Below are positions 41,490-52,326 of a stretch of 64,000 nt of DNA, piece by piece. The DNA lies in NCBI RefSeq assembly GCF_002798405.1, contig NZ_PGGV01000033.1, positions 62,001-126,000 on the forward strand. Reading direction: 5' to 3'. Every line of letters begins with the position of its first letter. Position 1 is the stretch's first letter. The position numbers and the translations under genes are program-made. The notes under the pieces were generated by a model. The model saw nothing but the letters and a program-made list of their open reading frames with translations, had not been told where the DNA came from and did no database searches. Origin of the DNA: Glycomyces xiaoerkulensis. Lineage in GTDB: Bacteria; Actinomycetota; Actinomycetes; Mycobacteriales; Micromonosporaceae.

Positions 41490-41840
41490 ATGGATGAGGA
41501 CGTCAATCCCGAACCGATCTGCGAGCTGGTGGTCACCGGGCCGCGCTCCAGCGCGATGCAGCGGATGATCGAGACGCTCATCACCGAACGGCTGGTCGCC
41601 TGCGGGCAGCGCACCGACTGGGTGCAGTCGACGTTCCAATGGCAGGGCGAGATCGAGCACCAGCCGGAGGAACGCGTCCGGTTCCACACCCGGACCACGC
41701 TGGTGCCGACGATCGCCGAACGGGTCGCCGAGCTGCACCCCTACGAGGTGCCGTGCGTGATCGCCCTGCCGATCGTGGTGGCCAACCCCGCCTACCACCG
41801 CTGGGTGATCGCCGAGACCGTCGACACCAAGACCGCCTGA
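41490..41840 (+). CDS. cutA: CutA1-like divalent-cation tolerance protein
   Basis: 116 residues of the trimeric ferredoxin-like CutA1 fold: ERLVACGQ with the conserved Cys, the WQGEIE strand, RFHTRTT, ELHPYEVPCVIALPIVVANPAYHRWV. The family has been linked to copper tolerance and membrane-protein anchoring, but its role is unclear. ATG at 41490 with GGAGGGAG upstream. Its stop is nine bases from the convergent LCP gene. Confidence 0.92.
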   Translation: MDEDVNPEPICELVVTGPRSSAMQRMIETLITERLVACGQRTDWVQSTFQWQGEIEHQPEERVRFHTRTTLVPTIAERVAELHPYEVPCVIALPIVVANPAYHRWVIAETVDTKTA

Positions 41841-41849
41841 GCCGGCGGT

Positions 41850-42980
41850 TCAGCCGGCGGCCGGCTCGGAGGGCCCGCCGTCGGCGCTCGCCGTCTCGGT
41901 GGCCGTGGCGCAGGCGGGTTTGCTGTCGCTGTTGATGTACTCGGGGTACTGGCATTCCCACTGGTCGAGGGTGTCGCTCCGGAGCGCGGCCCACAGAGCC
42001 TCGGAGGCGGTCTGGTGCTCGGTGCCCTCGCCGATGACCACGTACGAGGTGCCGTTGATCTCCTGTGTCGTGGAGGGGGTCCGGATCGCGGTCATCCGGG
42101 CGGGATCGACCTCGCGCATGGCCACGATCAGATCGGCGAGCTGCATGCCGCCCAGGTCGACCGTCAGCTTCTCGCCGAAGCCGTTGAGCAGTTTCACCGC
42201 CTTGGTGGGGTTCTTGTGGTAACCGAGCTCCTTGGCCTTGTTGAGGATGCCCATGATCGCCTGCTGCTGCATCTTCTGGCGGCCGTAGTCGCCGCCGCGC
42301 CCCTCCTCCCAGTCGGAGTCCCAGTCCCAGCCGTAGCGCTGGCGGACCAGGTCGAGCGCCTCCTCCTGGTTGTACTCGGCGCAGCCTTCGGGGTAGGTCC
42401 TGCGGTCGCCGTGGATCGAGGTGATCTCGTGCCACGGGCACAGTTCGATGGTGCCCAGCTCGTCGACCAGGTCGATGAAGCCCTCGAAGTTGGCGATCAT
42501 GGCCCCGTCCCAATGGACGCCGGTCAGGTCGGTGACGGTCTGGGCGCTGTTGGCGAAGCCGTCGGAGCGGTCGTCGCCGCCGGCGAACGCCGAGGTGAGT
42601 TTCGTGGAGCAGGCCGGGTCGCACGTTTCGATGTCGACCAGCAGGTCGCGGGGGAGCGAGACGATGGTGACGTCGTCGAGTTCGGCGTTGACGTGGACGA
42701 TGATGGTGGTGTCCGAGCGTCGGCCGTCGCCCTGCTCGTCGACGCCGAGCACCAGGAAGTTCAGGGGGCCTTCGAGGTCGGACCCCGCGTCGGCCTCGAC
42801 GGCGGGCTGGTCGGGGAGCAGTTGCTCGTTGTTGACGGCGTTGTTGACCAGATCGACGCTCACCTGCGTCGCCACCGCGCCGCCGCCGGCCGCCAGCATG
42901 ACCATCGCACCGACGACGACCATGACTTTGGCCCACCACGGCGATCGGGCCTTCGCCGTCTGCTTGTTCGATTCGCTCAC
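41850..42980 (-). CDS. LytR-CpsA-Psr (LCP) family cell-wall glycopolymer transferase
   Basis: 376 residues: a short cytoplasmic N-terminus, one membrane helix (VMVVVGAMVMLAAGGGAVA) and an outer LCP domain with NFLVLGVDEQGDGRRSDTTIIVHVN and VSLPRDLLVDI, which supply the Arg and Asp residues that bind the polyprenyl pyrophosphate. LCP enzymes attach teichoic-type or arabinogalactan polymers to peptidoglycan. GTG at 42980 has GGGGAGA upstream. The C-terminal tail is Ala/Thr-rich. Confidence 0.92.
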   Translation of the reverse strand: MSESNKQTAKARSPWWAKVMVVVGAMVMLAAGGGAVATQVSVDLVNNAVNNEQLLPDQPAVEADAGSDLEGPLNFLVLGVDEQGDGRRSDTTIIVHVNAELDDVTIVSLPRDLLVDIETCDPACSTKLTSAFAGGDDRSDGFANSAQTVTDLTGVHWDGAMIANFEGFIDLVDELGTIELCPWHEITSIHGDRRTYPEGCAEYNQEEALDLVRQRYGWDWDSDWEEGRGGDYGRQKMQQQAIMGILNKAKELGYHKNPTKAVKLLNGFGEKLTVDLGGMQLADLIVAMREVDPARMTAIRTPSTTQEINGTSYVVIGEGTEHQTASEALWAALRSDTLDQWECQYPEYINSDSKPACATATETASADGGPSEPAAG

Positions 42981-43130
42981 TTATCTCCCCAGGCGCAAAA
43001 CACGTTCAGACTAGTACACGCGTTGTTAACGCCAAATGGTTGCATGTGCCCGCGAAACGATTCGGAACGAGCGGGCGTGAGCGCCGCGGCGCCGCCGGTG
43101 CCGGGCGAGTTCGGCGTGTGAGGTCGATGC

Positions 43131-43189
43131 TTCTGACGTAGATGGTTTTGACGTGGATCGCTTCTACGTCAAAACCATCTACGTCAGGA
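43131..43189. repeat. 22-bp perfect inverted repeat
   Basis: CTGACGTAGATGG...TGACGT (43133-43154) is mirrored perfectly by 43166-43187 around an 11-base loop; two more pairs (one G-U) extend it. Each arm itself contains TGACGTAGA and TGACGT. It lies between the divergent LCP and AraC genes. It is unlike the flanking GC-rich DNA. It may be a terminator stem, a dimer-binding site or a very small mobile repeat. Confidence 0.85.
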
Positions 43190-43286
43190 ACTTATATGAC
43201 TAAAAGTCCGTTTATTGACAGAAAGTCGGACCGCATAGGACTGCGACGACGGCAGCGTGTCGGCGGGCCGTGGCAGAATCACAGGG

Positions 43287-43727
43287 GTGACCAGCACACC
43301 GGCGAACCAGCGCCTGCGCGACCTCGCGCAACTGCGTCGCGTCCGCGACCGGATCGACCGCGAGCACGCGCGGCCGCTGAACGTCGAGGCCCTCGCCCGC
43401 GGCGCGCACATGTCCGCCGGGCACCTCAGCCGCGAGTTCAAGCTCGCCTACGGCGAATCGCCGTACTCCTACCTGATGACCAGGCGCATCGAGCGCGCTA
43501 AGGCGCTGCTGCGCCGCGGCGACCTCAGCGTCACCGAGGTCTGCTTCACCGTCGGCTGCTCCTCGCTGGGCACCTTCAGCACCCGCTTCACCGAACTGGT
43601 CGGCGTGCCGCCCAGCGTCTACCGGCGGCAGGAGGCCGCCGAGGCGGCGGGCATGCCCCCGTGCCTGGCCAAACAAGTCACCAGACCGATCAGGAATCGA
43701 GAAGCGCCCGCCCCGAGCCGAACTTAG
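43287..43727 (+). CDS. AraC-family transcriptional regulator, short form
   Basis: About 146 residues, nearly only the double helix-turn-helix domain: IDREHARPLNVEALARGAHMSAGHLSREF and VTEVCFTVGCSSLGTFSTRFTELVGVPPSVYR carry the two recognition helices. A ligand-binding domain is absent, as in the group that accompanies glyoxalase-fold genes. The GTG at 43287 lies about 7 bases after CAGAAT (43274-43279), so the mRNA may be leaderless; GTG at 43257 is the alternative. The next gene starts 10 bases on. Confidence 0.9.
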   Translation: MTSTPANQRLRDLAQLRRVRDRIDREHARPLNVEALARGAHMSAGHLSREFKLAYGESPYSYLMTRRIERAKALLRRGDLSVTEVCFTVGCSSLGTFSTRFTELVGVPPSVYRRQEAAEAAGMPPCLAKQVTRPIRNREAPAPSRT

Positions 43728-43737
43728 AGTGGCTCCC

Positions 43738-44148
43738 ATGGACATCACCATTCACACCACCTTCCTGCCGCACGACGATCCGGAGGCCTCCTTGGCCTTC
43801 TACCGCGACACCCTCGGATTCGAGGTCCGCAACCAGGTCGAGTACGGCGGAATGCACTGGAACACCGTCGGCCCCGCCGGCCAGAGGGACGTGAACCTGG
43901 TCCTGCACCCGGCGGGCGCCGACCCGGGCGTCACCGATCAGGAGCGCCGCACCATCGCCGAGATGATGGCCAAGGGCACCTACTCCAGCATCATGCTGGC
44001 CACCGCCGACCTCGACGGCACCTTCGCGACGATCGAGGCCGCCGGGGCCGAGGTCGTCCAGGAACCCACCGATCAGCCGTGGGGCGCGCGCGACTGCGCC
44101 TTCCGCGACCCCGCGGGCAACATGGTCCGCATCCAGGAACGGCGCTGA
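43738..44148 (+). CDS. VOC (glyoxalase/bleomycin-resistance fold) family protein
   Basis: 136 residues of paired beta-alpha-beta-beta-beta units: SLAFYRDTLGFEVRNQVEYGGMHW in the first half and FATIEAAGAEVVQEPTDQPWGARDCAFRDPAGNMVRIQ in the second. The DPAGN motif and nearby Glu suggest a metal or ligand site. Encoded in one unit with the AraC regulator. Substrate unknown. Confidence 0.9.
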   Translation: MDITIHTTFLPHDDPEASLAFYRDTLGFEVRNQVEYGGMHWNTVGPAGQRDVNLVLHPAGADPGVTDQERRTIAEMMAKGTYSSIMLATADLDGTFATIEAAGAEVVQEPTDQPWGARDCAFRDPAGNMVRIQERR

Positions 44149-44180
44149 GCCGCCCGCCGACCCGGACCGCGCACGAGACC

Positions 44181-44207
44181 GGCGGGGACCGCGAAGGCGG
44201 CCCCGCC
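44181..44207 (+). terminator. Hairpin before the UvrA-like gene
   Basis: GGCGGGG (44181-44187) pairs with CCCCGCC (44201-44207). It ends close to the ribosome site TTGGAG of the following gene and could attenuate read-through or translation. No T run. Confidence 0.35.
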
Positions 44208-44224
44208 TCGACTTTGGAGACACC

Positions 44225-46590
<2,366 letters not shown>

Positions 46591-46606
<16 letters not shown>

Positions 46607-47649
46607 CCGGGCGGCGGTGCGGTGCTCTCGCGGATCATCAGGCGGGTGGGGATGACCTCGGTGCCCGGCGGCGGGGCGGCCCCGTCGCGGATCTGGCGGA
46701 GGACCTCCCGGACGCTGCGGCGGCCGACTTCGGGGAAGTCCTGGCGAACCGTCGTCAGCGGCGGGGTGAAGTAGGCCGATTCGGGCAGGTCGTCGAAGCC
46801 GACCACGCTCACCCGATCGGGGACGGCCAGCCCGTGTTCGGCGAAGGCCCGCAGCAGACCGAGCGCGGTCTGGTCGTTGGCGGCGAACACCGCCGTGCAG
46901 TCGGGCCGGTCGGCCAGGGCCTGGCCGGCGGCGTAACCGCCGGCGGCCGTCCAGTCCCCGGCCACCGGCGGCGGCACCGGCCGACCGGAGGCCTCCAGCG
47001 CCGCCCGCCAGGCGCGGCTCCGGCGGCGGGCGGCGAACGAGGTCTCGGGGCCGGTCACGTGCCAGATCGTGGCGTGGCCGAGGCCGAGCAGGTGGTCGAC
47101 GGCCGCGGCGGTGCCGCCGGCCTGGTCGGAGTCGATCACCCGGTAGCGGTCGTCGGCATCGGAGTCGACCACCACCACGTGCACGCCCGGCGGGAGCTCC
47201 ACCACCGCCGCATCCAGCAGGTGGGTCTCGATGAACACGATGACCGCATCGACGGCCAGCTCGTTCATCCGCGTGAAGGCCCCCAGCATGTGGTCCTGGG
47301 AGGGGACCTCGATCGGGATCAGCGTGATCGCGTAGCCCTCGGCGGCCGCCTGGGTGGTGATCGCCTCGACCGTGGCGCTCTTGCCGGTGGCCGTCAGCCG
47401 GAACAGGATCACCCCGATCGTCTGGAACCGGCCCTGCCGCAGGGCGCGGGCGGCGCTGTTGGGCCGGTACCCCAGCCGGCGCATCGCCCCCAGCACCCGC
47501 TCCCGGGTCGCGGCGTTCACATTGTCGCGGCCGTTGGCCACCCGCGACACCGTCTGCGCCGACACTCCCACCGCCCGGGCCACGTCACCGATCGACACAC
47601 TCTGCCGACCCGGTCGGCCCGAGCGCGTCCCGCCGCTCACCGTGCCCAC
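46591..47649 (-). CDS. LacI-family repressor
   Basis: About 352 residues. Helix-turn-helix and hinge: VSIGDVARAVGVSAQTVSRVANGRDNV with NSAARALRQGR. The periplasmic-binding-protein-like domain (TIGVILFRL..., VSVVGFDDLPESAYFTPPLTTVRQ) binds an effector. The GTG at 47649 has GGAG seven bases upstream. It is divergent from a GH5 endoglucanase gene and a perfect 14-base palindrome lies between them, so a cello- or manno-oligosaccharide effector is likely. Confidence 0.9.
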
Positions 47650-47755
47650 ACGCTCGCTCCGTCCCGGACCATCGCACGCCTCCACACACTCGAACAGAGA
47701 TTCACACACGAACAACCTTGACCACTCGTGTGACGAATGACATACTACCAGCGGA

Positions 47756-47769
47756 TGTTGACGTCAACA
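47756..47769. promoter_or_regulatory. LacI-type operator
   Basis: TGTTGACGTCAACA is a perfect palindrome with the central CG typical of LacI-family sites. Its TTGACG (47759-47764) can serve as the -35 box of the GH5 gene, with TATACC 15 bases on, so repressor binding would block it. Confidence 0.75.
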
Positions 47770-47821
47770 CCTGCTCGTTATACCCCTATACGTGCAAACT
47801 GCACGAGATCGGCAAGAACGC

Positions 47822-49309
47822 ATGAGTACTACCTATAACGCCGGAGCGCCGCCTCGATCCCGCGGCCGCACCCTGCTCAGTCTGCTCGCCGCGCTGGCAC
47901 TGGTACCGGTCGTCGTCCTCGCCAACCCGGCGCCGGCCGCGGCCGACACGAGCCAGTTCCGCGGCGTGAACTGGGCCGTCCTGGGCGACAACTTCCAGGA
48001 AGGTCCGCTCGTCCTCGACGGCCTGGACCAATCCGACGGCTACGACACCGTCCGGGCCAAGGCCGACGCCGTCTACGACGACATGGAAGCCCAGCTCGGA
48101 GTCAACACCGTCCGGCTGCCGGTGAATACCCACACCGTCGGTTCGAGCTGGTGGGACGCCTACCGCGGCACCATCGACGCCGCCGCCGACCGCGGCTTCA
48201 AGGTCATCCTCGCCTACTGGGAGGACGGGGCCGCCTCCGGCGGTCGGATCACCGACATGGCCGCGTTCAACTCCATGTGGTCGGCCGTGACCGACCAGTA
48301 CGGCTCCAACGGCCAGGTCTACTTCGAGCCGATGAACGAGCCCCACGGCTACAGCTCCTCCGAGTGGCGCGACGTCGCCGCCGACTGGCTCGACTACCAC
48401 TACTCGGCGCCTCCCGGCCGGGTGCTCATCGGCGGCACCGGCTACAGCCAGGACCTGCGGCCGATCTGCGACGACAGCCGCTTCGACGAGACGCTGCTGT
48501 CGTTCCACCACTACGCGTTCTTCTACAACGACAACACCTACTCCGGCTGGCTCAACCACATCGACACGCGCCTGGGCAACTGCGCCTCGCGCGCGGTCGT
48601 CACCGAGTTCGGCGCCCCGATGGACAACGGCCTGGACTACAGCGACCCGAACAGCTCCGAGAACTTCGTCCGCCACATCCGCGCGGTCACCCAGACCATG
48701 CGCGACAACTCCATGGGCGGCACCTACTGGCCGGCCATCGGCGGCAAGCCCGGCGACCGGGGCTACGACTGGTACTCCATGTTCGCCCTCAGCGGCGGCG
48801 GCACCGACCTGAACCTGAGTATCCGCAACCAGACCGGAGCCGACCGCCTCCAGTACGGCTGGGGCGACGGCGAGGACGACGACGACGGCGGCGGCGGAAC
48901 CATCGTGGACCTCACGAACGTCAACTCCGGCAAATGCATCGACGTCGTCAGCGCCTCCACCGACGACGGCGCCGAGATCATCCAGTGGGACTGCCACGGC
49001 GGCTCCAACCAGCAGTGGGAGCTGCGCGACGCCGGCAGCGGCTACGTCCAGCTCGTCTCCCAGCACTCGGGCAAGTGCCTCGACATCGACGGCGCCTCCA
49101 CCGACAACAACGCCAGGGCCATCCTCTGGTCGTGCCACAGCGGCGACAACCAGCAGTGGGAGCTGCGCGACGCCGGCAGCGGCAACGTCGAGCTCGTCGC
49201 GCGCCACTCCGGGAAGTGCCTCGACGTGATCGACTCTTCGACCGAGAACGGCACCCGGCTCCAGCAGTACGACTGCTACGGCGGCGCCAACCAGCAGTGG
49301 AGCACCTGA
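47822..49309 (+). CDS. Secreted GH5 glycoside hydrolase with ricin-type carbohydrate-binding domain
   Basis: 495 residues. A signal peptide (TLLSLLAALALVPVVVLA) ends near APAAA-DT at about 42. The GH5 barrel follows with the acid/base Glu in FEPMNEPHG and the nucleophile Glu in VVTEFGAP. An acidic Gly linker (GEDDDDGGGG) leads to a C-terminal beta-trefoil (CBM13/ricin) with three QQW repeats and SGKCLDI units. Probably an endo-beta-glucanase or mannanase acting outside the cell. Divergent from a LacI regulator. A terminator follows. Confidence 0.93.
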   Translation: MSTTYNAGAPPRSRGRTLLSLLAALALVPVVVLANPAPAAADTSQFRGVNWAVLGDNFQEGPLVLDGLDQSDGYDTVRAKADAVYDDMEAQLGVNTVRLPVNTHTVGSSWWDAYRGTIDAAADRGFKVILAYWEDGAASGGRITDMAAFNSMWSAVTDQYGSNGQVYFEPMNEPHGYSSSEWRDVAADWLDYHYSAPPGRVLIGGTGYSQDLRPICDDSRFDETLLSFHHYAFFYNDNTYSGWLNHIDTRLGNCASRAVVTEFGAPMDNGLDYSDPNSSENFVRHIRAVTQTMRDNSMGGTYWPAIGGKPGDRGYDWYSMFALSGGGTDLNLSIRNQTGADRLQYGWGDGEDDDDGGGGTIVDLTNVNSGKCIDVVSASTDDGAEIIQWDCHGGSNQQWELRDAGSGYVQLVSQHSGKCLDIDGASTDNNARAILWSCHSGDNQQWELRDAGSGNVELVARHSGKCLDVIDSSTENGTRLQQYDCYGGANQQWST

Positions 49310-49372
49310 GCCCCAGCGGAGAACCAAGGGGCCTCCGGCCGGAACCGCAGCGCCGCAACTGAGACGGAACGA

Positions 49373-49412
49373 AGAACGCCGAGGCGTCACAACGTGATCG
49401 CCTCGGCGTTCT
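49373..49412 (+). terminator. GH5 gene terminator
   Basis: AGAACGCCGAGGCG (49373-49386) pairs with CGCCTCGGCGTTCT (49399-49412), 14 perfect pairs. It lies between the GH5 gene and the convergent tRNA-Ser, so it may serve both. Confidence 0.8.
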
Positions 49413-49423
49413 CACTGCTCAAG

Positions 49424-49513
49424 TGGCGGAGGATAGGGGATTCGAACCCCTGAGGGCTTTAACACCCAACTCGCTTTCCAAGCGAGCGCACTAGGCCACT
49501 ATGCGAATCCTCC
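49424..49513 (-). tRNA. tRNA-Ser(GGA)
   Basis: 90-base class II tRNA. Acceptor GGAGGAT pairs with ATCCTCC; anticodon loop CTTGGAAAG gives GGA (bases 49477-49479 on the plus strand); the long variable arm and TTCGAAT T loop are present. CCA is encoded (49424-49426). Confidence 0.97.
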
Positions 49514-49596
49514 GCCGGGAAGCATACCCGATACCGTGCACGGGAATCGAGCGGGTGAACGGCCGTGACCTCGGCGACTCGCCGCCTTCTCCCGCC

Positions 49597-49625
49597 TTGG
49601 TGGGCGCCGCCCGGTGAGGTACGCT
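49597..49625 (+). promoter_or_regulatory. SRP RNA promoter
   Basis: TTGGTG (49597-49602), 17 bases, TACGCT (49620-49625). The predicted start is at the 5' end of the SRP RNA. Confidence 0.7.
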
Positions 49626-49629
49626 ATTG

Positions 49630-49719
49630 CCCGTCCCTCATGCGGCGTCATCTTGTGAACCTCCCCAGGGCCGGAAGGCAGCAAGGATAAGCGGGCTCTG
49701 GCGGGTGCGTGAGGGACCT
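49630..49719 (+). ncRNA. ffs: Signal recognition particle RNA, small bacterial type
   Basis: The domain IV core is unmistakable: GTGAACCTCCCCAGGGCCGG, then AAGGCAGCAAGG and GGGCTCTGG. The ends pair as TCCCTCATGC with GCGTGAGGGA. It binds Ffh for membrane targeting of nascent proteins. The tRNA-Thr begins within a few bases, with no terminator in between, so the two are probably one transcript. Confidence 0.95.
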
Positions 49720-49720
49720 G

Positions 49721-49793
49721 GCCGCCTTAGCTCAGTCGGAAGAGCGTGTTACTCGTAATAACAAGGTCGACGGTTCGATTCCGTCAGGCGGCT
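49721..49793 (+). tRNA. tRNA-Thr(CGT)
   Basis: 73 bases. Acceptor GCCGCCT pairs with AGGCGGC; D arm TAGCTCAGTCGG; anticodon stem TGTTA/TAACA with loop CTCGTAA, giving CGT; T loop TTCGATT. The discriminator is T and no CCA is encoded. Directly follows the SRP RNA. Confidence 0.96.
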
Positions 49794-49798
49794 CGGCG

Positions 49799-49825
49799 AA
49801 GGCCCTGGGCACAGGGCCTTTTTTC
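49799..49825 (+). terminator. Terminator of the SRP RNA-tRNA-Thr unit
   Basis: AAGGCCCTG, loop GGCA, CAGGGCCTT, then TTTT in a six-T run. It is the strongest classical terminator in the window. Confidence 0.95.
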
Positions 49826-49971
49826 ATGCCCCGGACCAGACCCGCCCGAGGCCCGGACCGGCCCCGGCGCCGCCCCTGTGGCCCGGGCGCGGGGCCGCCG
49901 AGTCCACCGCCGCCGTGTCGGCCCGAGGTCGTATCGTGGCTCCAGGACCGTCGGACGAGCTGGGAGGCACC

Positions 49972-51831
49972 GTGGCACTCGCGCTATACCGCAAATACCG
50001 GCCGCAGACCTTCGCCGAAGTCGTCGGGCAAGAGCACGTCACCGAGCCGCTCATCAACGCCATCCGCGCCGGACGGCTCAACCACGCCTACCTGTTCTCG
50101 GGGCCGCGCGGCTGCGGCAAGACCTCGTCGGCCCGCATCCTGGCCCGGTCGCTCAACTGCGCCCAGGGGCCCACCGCCGAGCCGTGCGGCGAGTGCGGGC
50201 CCTGCCGCGCGCTGGCGGCCGACGGCCACGGCTCGATCGACGTCATCGAGATCGACGCGGCCAGCCACGGCGGTGTCGACGACGCCCGCGAGCTGCGCGA
50301 ACGCGCGGTGTTCTCGCCGGTGGAGTCGCGCTACAAGATCTACATCATCGACGAGGCCCACATGGTCACCGCCGCCGGCTTCAACGCGCTGCTGAAGCTG
50401 GTGGAGGAGCCGCCGGACTACGTCATGTTCATCTTCGCCACCACCGAGCCGGACAAGGTCCTGCCGACGATCCGCTCGCGCACCCACCACTACCCGTTCC
50501 GCCTGATCCCGCCGCCGGCGATGCGGGAGCTGTGCAAGCGGCTGTGCGAGGAGGAGGGCGCCAAAGTCGCCGAGGACGTCTACCCGCTGGTCGTCAGGTC
50601 CGGCGGCGGCTCGGCGCGCGACTCGCTCAGCGTGCTCGACCAGCTCATCGCCGGTGCCGGCGACGACGGGGTCACCTACGAGCGGGCCGCGGCCCTGCTC
50701 GGGGTCACCGACGCCGGACTGCTCGACGAGATGTGCGAGGCTTTCGCGGCGGCCGACGGCGCAGCGGTCATGGAGGTCGTCGAGCGCGTGGTGGAGGGCG
50801 GCCACGACCCGCGCCGCTTCGCCGGGGACCTGCTCGAACGCCTGCGGGACCTGATCGTGCTCACCCAGGTCCCGGACGCTGCCGGGAACGGCCTGATCGA
50901 CGCCCCGGCCGACCAACTCGCGAAGATGACCAGCCAGGCCACCCGCATGGGCACCTCGACGCTGACGCGGATGGCCGAGGTCGTCGCCGACGGCCTCGGC
51001 GGCATGCGCGGGGCGACGGCGCCCCGCCTGCTGCTCGAGCTGGCCTGCGTGCGGGCGATCCTGCCGGGCTCCGACGAGTCGATGGCGGGCCTGCTGCAGC
51101 GTCTGGAGACCCTCGAGCAGCGCGGCGTGAGCGCCGTCCCCGCAGCCCCGGAGCCCCGCCCCGCCGCTCCGGCGGCGGCGCCCGAACCGGCCGCGGCTCC
51201 GGATCCGGAACCGGCGCCACGGGCACCGGCGGCCGCGCCGCCCGATCCCGAACCCGATCCGGTCCCCGAGCCCGAGCCGGCCGCCGCGGCTCCCGCTGCG
51301 GCCCCCGAGCCCGACCCGGCTCCGCCCGCGCCCGCCTCCGGCGGTGTCACGGCCGCCTCGATCCGGCGCCAGTGGGACCGGATCATGATGACGATGAAGG
51401 ACCGCCGCAAGACCACCGCCGCGCTGCTGTCGGAGGCGACGGTCGCCGACGCCGGCGACGGCGAGGTGGTCCTCGCCTTCAACCACGCCTTCCACGCCGG
51501 GGCTCTGCAGAAGGAGCCCGCCTACAGCACCGTCGTCGAGGTCTTCGGCGAGGTGCTCGGCGGTACTTGGAAGATCCGCTGCGAGGTCGGGGAGGCGTCC
51601 CAGATCCCAAAAGCGGGTCCGGCCCCGGCGCAACGGGAGGCGTCTGGCCCGACCCGGGCCGCTGAGGGCCGGAGTGCAGCGGGACCGCGGCGGGCCGAGG
51701 CGGCCGAGCCGCCGCCGGAGGAGTCCGACGAGCCCTCCCCGGACGACCCGGTCGCGCCCGGCCATTTCGGCACCCCCGAGGAGCAGGCGGTGAAGCTGCT
51801 TTCCAATGCCTTCGGCGCCAAGCAGATCTGA
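49972..51831 (+). CDS. dnaX: DNA polymerase III subunits gamma and tau
   Basis: 619 residues. The clamp-loader ATPase begins LALYRKYRPQTFAEVVGQEHV, with Walker A GPRGCGKTS, a zinc site CGECGPC, and YIIDEAHMVT. Domain III ends near residue 380. A long Pro/Ala/Glu linker (about 385-460) leads to a C-terminal tau domain (SIRRQWDRIMMTMKDRRKTTAALL). GTG at 49972 with GGGAGG upstream. It loads the beta clamp and organises the replisome. It heads the dnaX-ybaB-recR block. Confidence 0.96.
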   Translation: MALALYRKYRPQTFAEVVGQEHVTEPLINAIRAGRLNHAYLFSGPRGCGKTSSARILARSLNCAQGPTAEPCGECGPCRALAADGHGSIDVIEIDAASHGGVDDARELRERAVFSPVESRYKIYIIDEAHMVTAAGFNALLKLVEEPPDYVMFIFATTEPDKVLPTIRSRTHHYPFRLIPPPAMRELCKRLCEEEGAKVAEDVYPLVVRSGGGSARDSLSVLDQLIAGAGDDGVTYERAAALLGVTDAGLLDEMCEAFAAADGAAVMEVVERVVEGGHDPRRFAGDLLERLRDLIVLTQVPDAAGNGLIDAPADQLAKMTSQATRMGTSTLTRMAEVVADGLGGMRGATAPRLLLELACVRAILPGSDESMAGLLQRLETLEQRGVSAVPAAPEPRPAAPAAAPEPAAAPDPEPAPRAPAAAPPDPEPDPVPEPEPAAAAPAAAPEPDPAPPAPASGGVTAASIRRQWDRIMMTMKDRRKTTAALLSEATVADAGDGEVVLAFNHAFHAGALQKEPAYSTVVEVFGEVLGGTWKIRCEVGEASQIPKAGPAPAQREASGPTRAAEGRSAAGPRRAEAAEPPPEESDEPSPDDPVAPGHFGTPEEQAVKLLSNAFGAKQI

Positions 51832-51916
51832 GGTCGGCGCGAGCGTGTCCGCGAGAACGCCGTGCGGCCGCTAGGCTGGCAGATATCAAGGAAACCCAGC
51901 GCGAGGAGTGATGGAC

Positions 51917-52258
51917 ATGTTCCCCGGTGGCGGAGACATGCAGAAGCTGCTGCAGCAGGCGCAGCAGATGCAGGCCGACTACATGCAGGCCCAGGAGGAG
52001 CTCCAGGAGGCCGAGGTGACCGCCTCGGCGGGCGGCGGGCTCGTGAGCGCGACCGTCTCCGGCGACGGCGATCTCAAGAGCGTCAAGATCGACCGCGAGG
52101 CGGTCGACCCCGAGGACGTCGAGACCCTCGAAGACCTCGTCGTCGCCGCGGTGCAGGCCGCGACCGAGGACGCCAAGCGCATAGCCGAGGAGAAGATGGG
52201 TCCGCTCGGCGACGCCCTCGGCGGGCTCGGCGGCGGCATGGGCCTGCCGGGCATGTGA
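51917..52258 (+). CDS. YbaB/EbfC family nucleoid-associated protein
   Basis: 113 residues: long N-terminal helix ([23 protein letters not shown]), a three-strand sheet ([18 protein letters not shown]), a second helix ([19 protein letters not shown]) and a Gly/Met tail. It forms DNA-binding dimers. The ATG at 51917 gives the right gap to GAGGAG; GTG 51908 and ATG 51911 are too close to it. Its place between dnaX and recR is conserved in bacteria. Confidence 0.93.
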   Translation: MFPGGGDMQKLLQQAQQMQADYMQAQEELQEAEVTASAGGGLVSATVSGDGDLKSVKIDREAVDPEDVETLEDLVVAAVQAATEDAKRIAEEKMGPLGDALGGLGGGMGLPGM

Positions 52259-52275
52259 AGCACGGTCGGCATCCA

Positions 52276-52301
52276 ATCCTATAGGAAATATCCTATAGGA
52301 T
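52276..52301. repeat. AT-rich TCCTATAGGA hairpin, copy 3
   Basis: ATCCTATAGGA, loop AATA, TCCTATAGGAT: 11 perfect pairs, 17 bases past the ybaB stop and 25 before recR. Both genes run the same way, so a terminator here would separate recR from dnaX-ybaB. Same family as 13426-13458 and 30902-30936. Confidence 0.9.
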
Positions 52302-52326
52302 CGTCGGCCCGAGTTGAAGGAGCAGC

